A stretch of 64,000 nt of DNA, taken from assembly GCA_963829845.1 (NCBI GenBank), contig CAWHKD010000030.1, positions 1 to 64,000 on the forward strand. The letters run 5' to 3'. A model generated the notes under the pieces. The model saw only the letters and a program-made list of their open reading frames with translations, ran no database searches and was not told the DNA's origin. How positions within the stretch are numbered: the first letter of the stretch is position 1; each line of letters starts with the position of its first letter. Position numbers and translations under genes: made by a program. This DNA is from Gaiellasilicea sp963829845. GTDB taxonomy: Bacteria > Actinomycetota > Thermoleophilia > Gaiellales > Gaiellaceae. Of this stretch, positions 57,785 through 64,000 are shown one piece after another.

Positions 57785-58944
57785 GCACGACCCTGCTGGA
57801 CGTCGCCGCCGTCCGTGGCCGCTACAGCGCGCTCGACCGGACGCTCGCCTTCTTCGACGGGCCGGGCGGGACGCAGTGCCCGGACGAGGTGATCGACGCG
57901 ATCACGCGCTACCTGCGCGAGGACAACGCGAACATCGGCGCGCCGTACGTCACGAGCGTGCGCACGGTCGAGCTGATCGAGCGGGCGCGCGCCGCCGCGA
58001 GCCGCTTCCTCTCGTGCCACCCCGACGAGGTCGCCTTCGGCCAGAGCATGACCTCGCTCAATTTCCTCCTCACGCGCGCGCTCGGCCGGCAGCTCGAGCG
58101 CGGCGACGAGATCGTCTGCACCCGGCTCGACCACGACGCCAACGTGGCGCCGTGGCTGGCGCTCGAGGAGGACGTCGGCGTCGTCGTCCGCTTCGCGGGC
58201 GTTCACGACGACCTCGCGCTCGACCTCGGGGACCTCGAGTCGCAGCTCTCCGGGCGGACGCGCGTGGTCGCTTTCCCGATTGCGTCGAACGCGGTCGGGA
58301 CGACGCCCGACGTGGCGCGCGTCGTCGAGCTCGCGCACGGCGCCGGCGCGCTCGCCTGGGCCGACGCGGTCCACTACGGGCCGCACGGGCGGATCGACGT
58401 CTCGGGCTGGGACGTCGACGTCCTGCTCTGCTCCCCGTACAAGTTCTTCGGGCCGCACATGGGGATGGCGTTCGGAAAGCGCGGGTTCCTCGAGCGCCTC
58501 CGGCCCTACAAGGTGCGCCCGTCCGACAACGAGCCGGTTGGGAACCGCTTCCAGCACGGAACGCAGCAGCACGAGCTGCTCGCCGGCTTCGTCGCGGCCG
58601 TCGAATACGTCGAGTCGCTCGGCTGGGACGCGATCGTCGCCCACGAGACGTCGCTGGGGCAGCGCTTCCTCGACGGCGTGCCCGAGTCGGTCGAGCTGTA
58701 CGGGCTGCGAACGATGGAAGGCAGGGTGCCGACGTTCGCGTTCAATCTGCCTGGCCGCTCGTCGGAGCAGGTCGCGACGGAGCTGGCGGCGCGGGAGATC
58801 GCGGTCTGGCACGGCGACTACTACGCGATCGAGATCATGAAGGAGCTCGGGCTCGAGGGAACCGGCGCCGTCCGGGCGGGGTTCGTGCACTACAACACCC
58901 CGGACGAAGTCGATCGGCTACTGACGGCGCTCGACGAGCTGTGA
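57781..58944 (+). CDS. Cysteine-desulfurase-like PLP enzyme (class V aminotransferase)
   Basis: 387 residues. It contains FFDGPGGTQCPDEVIDAITR, the PLP-phosphate region FGQSMTSLNFLLTRALGRQL, the Asp in WADAVHYGPHGRIDV and the Schiff-base Lys in VLLCSPYKFFGPHMGMAFGK, then RFQHGTQQHELLAG. The active-site Cys of IscS/SufS is not obvious, so it may act as a lyase or on another amino acid (cysteine-desulfurase-like family). It is coupled to OsmC. It is followed by the structured element copy 3. Confidence 0.88.
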   Translation: MSTTLLDVAAVRGRYSALDRTLAFFDGPGGTQCPDEVIDAITRYLREDNANIGAPYVTSVRTVELIERARAAASRFLSCHPDEVAFGQSMTSLNFLLTRALGRQLERGDEIVCTRLDHDANVAPWLALEEDVGVVVRFAGVHDDLALDLGDLESQLSGRTRVVAFPIASNAVGTTPDVARVVELAHGAGALAWADAVHYGPHGRIDVSGWDVDVLLCSPYKFFGPHMGMAFGKRGFLERLRPYKVRPSDNEPVGNRFQHGTQQHELLAGFVAAVEYVESLGWDAIVAHETSLGQRFLDGVPESVELYGLRTMEGRVPTFAFNLPGRSSEQVATELAAREIAVWHGDYYAIEIMKELGLEGTGAVRAGFVHYNTPDEVDRLLTALDEL

Positions 58945-58964
58945 CCCTCACGTTCCTGGGACGC

Positions 58965-59079
58965 CGCCCGCGTTGCGCAGGCCGGTGGGACAGTACGGAC
59001 GTACGGCCCGCCGGCTGGAGCGGCGCGGGCGACGTCAGCCTTTCGCGGAGCCCGACTCCGCCGGGCGGGAGCGAAAGGC
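58965..59079 (+). repeat. Structured dispersed element, copy 3
   Basis: First hairpin: CGCCCGCG (58965-58972) pairs with CGCGGGCG (59024-59031), GCCGG with CCGGC, GGG with CCC, and GTAC-GGAC-GTAC forms the tip (58993-59004). Second hairpin: GCCTTTCGC (59038-59046) pairs with GCGAAAGGC (59071-59079) around GGA/GGGA, with inner GCCCG/CGGGC. The GTG start of the M20 gene lies 11 bp after it, as copy 1 lies 15 bp before the kinase start. Confidence 0.75.
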
Positions 59080-59089
59080 GGCCAGGGGC

Positions 59090-60388
59090 GTGAGGCTGAC
59101 GGTCACGGAGCTCTTGCAGGAGCTGATCCGGTTCGACACGACGAACCCGCCCGGGAACGAGACCGCCTGCATCGAGTTCGTCCGGGCGCAGCTGGAGGAA
59201 GCCGGCTGCGAGACGACCATCTACGCGAAGGATCCGGACCGCCCCAATCTCGTCAGCCGGCTTCCCGGTGGAACCACGCCGCCGCTCCTGCTCCAGGGTC
59301 ACGTCGACGTCGTCACGACCGCGGGCCAGGCATGGACGCACCCTCCGTTCGAGGGGCGGCTCGACGACGGCTACATCTGGGGCCGGGGTGCGCTCGACAT
59401 GAAGGCCGGCGTCGCGATGCTCGTGCACGCGTTTCTGCGCGCGAAGCGAGAGAACGTCACGCTTCCCGGTGATCTCGTCCTCGTCGTGCTCTCCGACGAG
59501 GAGGCCGGCGGCGATTTCGGCGCCAGGTTCCTCGTCGAGGAGCACCCGGAGCTGTTTGCAGGGATGCGGTACGCGCTCGGCGAGTTCGGCGGCTCCAGCC
59601 TCGATCTCGGCGGCAGGCGCTTCTATCCGATCCAGGTGGCGGAGAAACAGATCTGCTGGCTGAAGGCGACCGTTCGGGGCCCCGGCGGCCACGGCGCGAT
59701 GATCAACCGCGGCGGCACGGCCGCGCGGCTCGGGAAGCTGCTCTCCGACCTCGACCGGAAGCGGCTCCCGGTGCACGTGACCCCGATCGTGCGCGAGTTC
59801 GTCGAGCGCCTCGCGGCCGAGCTGCCGCGAAAGGAGGCGACCGTGCTGCGCATGCTCCTGAAGCCGCGGCTGACCGATACGGCGCTGCGGCTGCTGGGCG
59901 AGCGCGGGGCGACGACGGAGCCAATGCTCCGGAACACGGTCAACGCGACGATCATCCGCGGCGGCAACAAGATCAACGTCGTCCCGAGCGAGATCGAGGT
60001 CGAGCTGGACGGCCGCGCGCTGCCCGGGGTGGCGCCCGACGAGCTGATCGCCGAGGTGCAGGCGCTCGTCGGCCGGGACGTCGAGCTCGAGCTCGTGCGC
60101 CACGACCCCGGCCCGGCGGAGCCCGACCTTGGCCTCTTCGACACGCTCGCGGGCGTGATCCGCGAGCTCGACCCACAAGGGATCCCGGTGCCGCTGCTCC
60201 AGATCGGCGTCACCGACGGCCGCTTCTTCTCCCGCGCCGGCGTGCAGACGTATGGCTTCCTGCCGATGCGGCTGCCGCCCGACTTCCAGTTCGCGAAGCT
60301 GATCCACGCCGCGGACGAGCGGATCCCGGTCGACGCGCTCGAGTTCGGGGCCGAGGCCGTCTGGCGGGCGGTGCAGAGGTTCCATTGA
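59090..60388 (+). CDS. M20-family metallopeptidase (ArgE/DapE/carboxypeptidase-like)
   Basis: 432 residues from the GTG at 59090. The M20 metal site is visible: His/Asp in LLLQGHVDVVTTAGQAW, Asp in YIWGRGALDMKAGVAMLVHA, Glu-Glu in VLVVLSDEEAGGDFGARFLV, and a later DGRALPGVAP. The dimerisation domain lies in about 180-300. It hydrolyses N-acyl amino acids or short peptides. The GGGG before the GTG may serve as Shine-Dalgarno. The end overlaps the epimerase TTG by 4 bp. Confidence 0.92.
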   Translation: MRLTVTELLQELIRFDTTNPPGNETACIEFVRAQLEEAGCETTIYAKDPDRPNLVSRLPGGTTPPLLLQGHVDVVTTAGQAWTHPPFEGRLDDGYIWGRGALDMKAGVAMLVHAFLRAKRENVTLPGDLVLVVLSDEEAGGDFGARFLVEEHPELFAGMRYALGEFGGSSLDLGGRRFYPIQVAEKQICWLKATVRGPGGHGAMINRGGTAARLGKLLSDLDRKRLPVHVTPIVREFVERLAAELPRKEATVLRMLLKPRLTDTALRLLGERGATTEPMLRNTVNATIIRGGNKINVVPSEIEVELDGRALPGVAPDELIAEVQALVGRDVELELVRHDPGPAEPDLGLFDTLAGVIRELDPQGIPVPLLQIGVTDGRFFSRAGVQTYGFLPMRLPPDFQFAKLIHAADERIPVDALEFGAEAVWRAVQRFH

Positions 60389-61325
60389 AGATTCTGATCC
60401 TCGGCGGAACGAAGTTCCTCGGCAGAGCGATCGCCGAGGCGGCGCTCGCCCGCGGGCACGAGCTGACGCTCTTCAACCGCGGCAAGACGAATGCCGAGCT
60501 CTTCCCGGAGGTCGAGCAGCTGCACGGCGACCGGAAGCACGACCTCGCGCTGCTCTCGGGGAAGACGTGGGACGCCGTCGTCGACACGTCTGGCTACGTC
60601 CCCGCGGACGTGCGTGCGTCGGCGGAGCAGCTGCGCGACGTCGGCCGCTACGTCTTCATCTCGAGCGTCTCCGTCTACGCCGACTTCTCGACCGGGCCGA
60701 CCGAGTCGAGCCCGACGGCCGACCTCGGCGAGCTGCCTGTCGACGAGCTCGCGCCCGACTCCTCCAACTACGGCCCGCTCAAGGCGCTGTCGGAGGCCGA
60801 GGTCGAGCGCGTCTTCGGAGACCGCGCGCTGATCGTCCGGCCCGGTCTGATCGTGGGACCGCACGATCCCACGGGCCGGTTCACCTACTGGGCGCGTCGG
60901 CTTGCCCGCGGCGGCGAGACCCTCGCCCCGGACCGCCCGAGCGGCGGGCGCAGTTCGTCGATGTCCGTGACCTCGCCGACTGGATCCTGGACGGCGTCGA
61001 GCAGGATCTCTCGGGAACGTTCAACGTGACGAACGAGGGCGTCGCCTGGGGAGCGCTGCTTGCGGGTGCCGACGTGACGTGGGTCTCGGACGAGTTCTTG
61101 CAGGAGCACGAGGTCGGGCCCTGGATGGAGCTGCCGCTCTGGCTCCCCGACCCCGAGTGGGCCGGTATGCACGACACCGACGTCGGCCGCGCGCTCGCCG
61201 CCGGGCTCCGCTTCCGCCCGCTCGAGGAGACGATCGCAGGCGCTGCCGACGCCCCGACCGAAGCGGGCATCGGGCTGGCGCCCGAGCGAGAGGCCGAGCT
61301 GCTGACCGCGTGGCACGAGCGATGA
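60385..61325 (+). pseudogene. NAD-dependent epimerase/dehydratase gene with one frameshift
   Basis: The TTG start at 60385 overlaps the M20 stop (TTGA). Frame one reads MKILILGGTKFLGRAIAEAA (TGxxGxxG-like GGTKFLG), VFISSVSVYADFSTGPTESS and YGPLKALSEAEVERVFGDRA, up to RLARGGETLAP. The next frame continues RAQFVDVRDLADWILDGVEQ and GTFNVTNEGVAWGALLAGAD to the stop at 61325. A missing G in the run at about 60930 explains the switch. The complete protein would be about 312 residues. It is likely a sugar or isoprenoid reductase/epimerase. The end overlaps the pheA ATG by 4 bp. Confidence 0.78.
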
Positions 61326-62131
61326 GGGTCGCCTACCCGGGTCGCGAGGGCGCACACAGCGCAGCCGCGTGCGCGCTTCTTTTCCCGGACGAGGACGCCG
61401 AGGCGCTGCCGTCCTTCTCGGATGTCGTCGCGGCCGTCACCTCCGCGCGGGTCGAGGCCGGCGTGCTCCCGATCGAGAGCTCGATCTCCGGCCCGGTCGC
61501 TGAGACGCACGACCTACTCGTCGACTCGGGCGCGTCGGTGACCGCCCAGACGATCCTGCCGATCAGACACTTCCTGGTCGGCGTCGCCGAGGTACCGCTG
61601 CCCGAGATCAGAGTCGTGCGCTCGCACCCGGTCGCGCTCGACCAGTGCAGGCGCCTGCTCGCCTCCCTGCCGGAGGCGGCCGCGATCGCGTCGGGCACGA
61701 CCGCGGACGCAGCCGCCCAGGTGGCGCGCGACGCCGATCCGACCGAGGTCGCGATCGCGAGCGAGCGGGCCGCGGCGCTGCACGGGCTGGTCGTGCTGGC
61801 GGCCGATGTCGGCGATCACCCCGAGGCCTTCACCCGGTTCGTCGCGATTTCGAACCGGACGGAACTCGGTGCGGGTACCGACTGGCGGATCGCCTTCTCC
61901 TTCCAGACCGACCACCGGCCGGGGGCGCTCCATCGCGCGATCGAGCCGTTTGCCCGGCACGAGCTCGACCTCGTTCAGCTGACGTCACGCCCGATCCCGC
62001 AGACGCCCTGGCGCTACCGGTTCGACGCGGTCGTGAGCGGCCACCCGCTCGACCCGGTGGTCTGCGAGACGCTTGCCGAGGTCCGCGGCCAGGCTCAGCG
62101 CTTCACGGTCTTCGGCTCCTACCCGGCGTGA
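61322..62131 (+). CDS. pheA: Prephenate dehydratase
   Basis: 269 residues. It converts prephenate to phenylpyruvate in phenylalanine synthesis. The catalytic domain (about 1-180) begins MRVAYPGREGAHSAAACALL and has GVLPIESSISGPVAETHDLL and the Thr-Arg-Phe site EAFTRFVAIS. The C-terminal ACT domain (about 190-268) has FSFQTDHRPGALHRAIEPFA and LVQLTSRPIPQTPWRYRFD, where phenylalanine binds for feedback inhibition. The ATG at 61322 overlaps the epimerase stop; the stop is overlapped by the next GTG. Confidence 0.94.
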   Translation: MRVAYPGREGAHSAAACALLFPDEDAEALPSFSDVVAAVTSARVEAGVLPIESSISGPVAETHDLLVDSGASVTAQTILPIRHFLVGVAEVPLPEIRVVRSHPVALDQCRRLLASLPEAAAIASGTTADAAAQVARDADPTEVAIASERAAALHGLVVLAADVGDHPEAFTRFVAISNRTELGAGTDWRIAFSFQTDHRPGALHRAIEPFARHELDLVQLTSRPIPQTPWRYRFDAVVSGHPLDPVVCETLAEVRGQAQRFTVFGSYPA

Positions 62132-62430
62132 GGGAGCTCTCGGAGAAGCTGGGAGCGAAGCCGGGTGCACACGTCGTCGTCTACTTCACGACCAGCCGCG
62201 CCGAGCTGGAGCGGCGCTTCGAGACGCTGAAGGCAACGCTCGACCCGGCCGACGGGCTCTGGATCGCCTGGCCGACGAAGGCGTCGAAGCTCGAGACCGA
62301 CCTCGACTTCGACGCGGTGCAGTCGACCGGGCTCGCGCACGGCCTCGTCGACAACAAGAGCTGCGCGATCGACGAGCGGTGGCAGGCGCTGCGGTTCGTC
62401 TACCGGCTCGAGGATCGCCCTCAGGCATAG
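62128..62430 (+). CDS. DUF3052-like small protein
   Basis: 100 residues from the GTG at 62128 (overlapping the pheA stop). MRELSEKLGAKPGAHVVVYF, then ETLKATLDPADGLWIAWPTK and a C-terminal FDAVQSTGLAHGLVDNKSCA match the DUF3052 family of actinobacterial proteins, which have no established function. The conserved LWIAWPKK-type motif is present. It is the last gene of the M20-epimerase-pheA unit and overlaps the convergent SIS gene by 10 bp. Confidence 0.82.
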   Translation: MRELSEKLGAKPGAHVVVYFTTSRAELERRFETLKATLDPADGLWIAWPTKASKLETDLDFDAVQSTGLAHGLVDNKSCAIDERWQALRFVYRLEDRPQA

Positions 62431-63281
62431 GCGTCGCGCGCCTGCTTCCAGCGCGGGTCGTCCCAGCGAATCAGATCCGGATCGATGCCGCGGGCCTCGG
62501 CGAGGTCGAGCGTGAGCAGCTGGAACGGAATGATGTCGACGACCGGATGACGCGTCGGCACGAGGGTCACGTCGCAGCCGAGGAGCTCGAGCGCGGCTGC
62601 GGCCTCGGCTGATCGCTCCACCGCCCGGCCCTCCCCCTCGAGCACGAAGCAGCGCACGCTCTCGTCGATCGCGGCGAGGTGTCCGTGCAGCAGCTCCTCG
62701 AGTAGGTGCGCCTCGGCGGCGGCGTGGACGCCCTCGCGGAGCTTCAGCGCCGCCTCCTGCGCGGTCGGCCAATCGCGGCCTGCACCCGTGATCACGAACC
62801 GGCTGTGCTCCGAGAGGGGCAGGCGCTCCCCGGCCAGCCGCTCGGCGACCGCGTCCGCAAGCCCTGAGACGTCCTCGCCGCGCAGCGCCGCCAGCGTCGC
62901 GACGGCGCACGTGTACGAGGCCGTGTGGCAATAGCTCTCTTCGACCTCGGGCGTCGCGATCACGACCTCGCCGCAAAGGGACGCGATCGGCCCCTCCGGC
63001 TTCGCGGTGACGAGCCATTTCGGACCTGCGAATGCGCGTGCGGCTTCGAGCGTCAGCGCCGTCTCGCCCTCGTGACTGACGAGTACGAGGACGTCCGCGT
63101 CGGGCGGCGAGAGCACGGCCTCGAGCGCGTCGACGCCGTTGCCGCTCGTCTGCGCGGCGTGGAAAGAGGTGCCACAGCCGACGACCGCGATACGTCCGTC
63201 CGGCAACCGCGGGCCGTTCGGCACCTGCGCCAGCCACTCGGGCTGCGCCGCGACCGCCTTCCGCATCTTCTCGCCCGCCAC
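62421..63281 (-). CDS. SIS-domain protein, GlmS-isomerase-like
   Basis: 286 residues from the GTG at 63281. Two SIS domains: IAVVGCGTSFHAAQTSGNGV with VLVLVSHEGETALTLEAARA (phosphosugar-binding), and FVITGAGRDWPTAQEAALKL with LLEELLHGHLAAIDES. This is the layout of the isomerase half of glucosamine-6-phosphate synthase without the glutaminase half, as in FrlB- or AgaS-like proteins. It may deglycate or isomerise a phosphosugar. It is divergent from the M16 gene across 25 bp. Confidence 0.87.
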   Translation of the reverse strand: MAGEKMRKAVAAQPEWLAQVPNGPRLPDGRIAVVGCGTSFHAAQTSGNGVDALEAVLSPPDADVLVLVSHEGETALTLEAARAFAGPKWLVTAKPEGPIASLCGEVVIATPEVEESYCHTASYTCAVATLAALRGEDVSGLADAVAERLAGERLPLSEHSRFVITGAGRDWPTAQEAALKLREGVHAAAEAHLLEELLHGHLAAIDESVRCFVLEGEGRAVERSAEAAAALELLGCDVTLVPTRHPVVDIIPFQLLTLDLAEARGIDPDLIRWDDPRWKQARDAYA

Positions 63282-63306
63282 GGGTGCCTCTATACCATGG
63301 CCCGCG

Positions 63307-64000
63307 ATGGGGGTCTTCGAGCGCCAGTCGCTGTCGAACGGACTACGCGTACTGACCGCGCCGATGCCGCACGCGCAGTCGGTCTCCTGCTTCGTCATGC
63401 TCGCGGCCGGCTCGCGCTACGAGACGGCGGAGACGAACGGGATCGCGCACTTCGCCGAGCACATGTTCTTCAAGGGGACCGAGCGGCGGCCGACGGCCCG
63501 CGACATCGCCGGCGAGATCGATGCGATCGGGGGCGAGTTCAACGCCTTCACCGGCAAGGAGTACACGGGTTACTACGTCCGCTGCGCCGCCGAGACCCGC
63601 GACACGGCGCTCGACGTCCTCGTCGACATGCTCCGCAACTCGCAGTTCGACGCCGAGGAGATCGAGCGCGAGAAGGGCGTGATCATCGAGGAGATGAACA
63701 TGTACTTCGACACGCCGCGCGACTTCATCGGCGGCGTCTACGAGACGCTCCTCTACGGCGACCAGCCGCTCGGCTGGGACATCATCGGCCGCAAGGAGAC
63801 GGTCCGCGGCGCGACGCAGCAGACCTTCCTCGACTACACGAGCACCTGGTACCGGCCGGATCGGATGGTCGTCGGCGTTGGCGGACGCCTCGGGGACGGG
63901 CTGCACGACCGGCTCGAAGAGCTGCTCGGCGACCTGCACGCGGCGGAGACGGGTGCCGCGGCCCCGTGGCGGCCGAACGAGAACGGCCGAGTCAAGGTGC
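63307..64000 (+). CDS. M16-family zinc metallopeptidase (3' end outside window)
   Basis: The first 231 codons of a pitrilysin/mitochondrial-processing-peptidase-like protein. It begins MGVFERQSLSNGLRVLTAPM and has the inverted zinc motif H-x-x-E-H in GIAHFAEHMFFKGTERRPTA, the third ligand Glu in IEREKGVIIEEMNMYFDTPR, and GWDIIGRKETVRG. It degrades or processes peptides in the cytoplasm or at the membrane; actinobacterial members are often encoded near pnp. The frame is open at base 64000. Confidence 0.93.
   Translation, partial: MGVFERQSLSNGLRVLTAPMPHAQSVSCFVMLAAGSRYETAETNGIAHFAEHMFFKGTERRPTARDIAGEIDAIGGEFNAFTGKEYTGYYVRCAAETRDTALDVLVDMLRNSQFDAEEIEREKGVIIEEMNMYFDTPRDFIGGVYETLLYGDQPLGWDIIGRKETVRGATQQTFLDYTSTWYRPDRMVVGVGGRLGDGLHDRLEELLGDLHAAETGAAAPWRPNENGRVKV

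Noticed and set aside
1..64000. CRISPR array, tRNA, rRNA, prophage or IS element
   Set aside because: No regular direct-repeat/spacer pattern, no tRNA-like cloverleaf, no rRNA signatures, and no integrase, transposase or phage structural genes were found by reading the window.

Overview
The window is GC-rich, gene-dense bacterial DNA with frequent GTG and TTG starts, 4-bp ATGA/GTGA overlaps and many actinobacterial-type families: a DUF3052-like protein, a PAC2 protein, an AlkZ-like HTH_42 protein and a KorAB ferredoxin oxidoreductase. I infer an actinobacterium, most likely class Thermoleophilia (Gaiellales/Solirubrobacterales-like), but no rRNA or other phylogenetic marker is present to prove it. 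I see no tRNA, rRNA, CRISPR array, prophage or insertion sequence. At least seven genes carry an apparent single-base frameshift, several of them in C or G runs. This suggests an assembly with residual indels, for example a long-read or metagenome contig, although some may be real pseudogenes.

Layout. 1-4.0 kb: MMPL exporter divergent from a MarR-MFS pair that shares its operator. 4.1-7.6 kb: secreted protein, response regulator, sensor kinase and an RTX-repeat protein. 7.8-11.3 kb: two paralogous small proteins, a formyltransferase-like gene, a TolB remnant and an ECF sigma factor fused to a zinc finger and membrane-like segment. 11.3-17.2 kb: nucleotidyltransferase, CorA, a RibD/DHFR-like reductase, MscL, an FN3 protein and an AlkZ-like protein. 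17.4-20.5 kb: korA - small gene - korB. 20.6-28.5 kb: methyltransferases, a glyoxalase, a coiled-coil MshEN protein, an O-antigen-ligase-like protein and an AlkA-like glycosylase. 28.5-31.3 kb: cNMP-binding protein, acetyltransferase, proC, pgl and a DCC-family thioredoxin-like gene with an in-frame UGA. 31.3-41 kb: helicase, DipZ-like protein, aldo/keto reductase, KDPG aldolase, PAC2, ctaA and selD. 41.2-46.4 kb: SDR, UbiB kinase, thioredoxin-like lipoprotein, an HTH-TPR regulator with a 33-aa peptide gene, and a divergent small RNA unit. 46.5-52.3 kb: TetR, MFS, acyl-CoA ligase, SDR and LanC-like genes. 52.3-64 kb: hotdog protein, nadE, ArsR/SRPBCC pair, a mug-like glycosylase, saccharopine-dehydrogenase-like gene, OsmC, cysteine-desulfurase-like gene, M20 peptidase, epimerase, pheA, DUF3052, SIS and M16 peptidase.

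Three observations stand out. (1) The DCC gene at 31002-31295 has a single in-frame UGA exactly where the family has the first Cys of its DxxCxxC motif. A SECIS-like hairpin follows 14 nt later, and selD lies about 9 kb away, so this is a candidate selenoprotein. (2) The XRE/TPR regulator at 44618-45967 is followed after 22 nt by a gene for a 33-aa peptide with a signal-like N-terminus. Inverted TCAAGTGA/TCACTTGA sites lie in the shared promoter region, which also drives a well-terminated small RNA. This is the architecture of RRNPP peptide-pheromone systems known from Firmicutes. (3) A roughly 115-nt element occurs three times in full (5268, 55992, 58965) and once in shortened form (41026). 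Its helices change by compensating base pairs while its internal-loop sequences stay constant, so it behaves like a structured RNA or palindromic mobile repeat.
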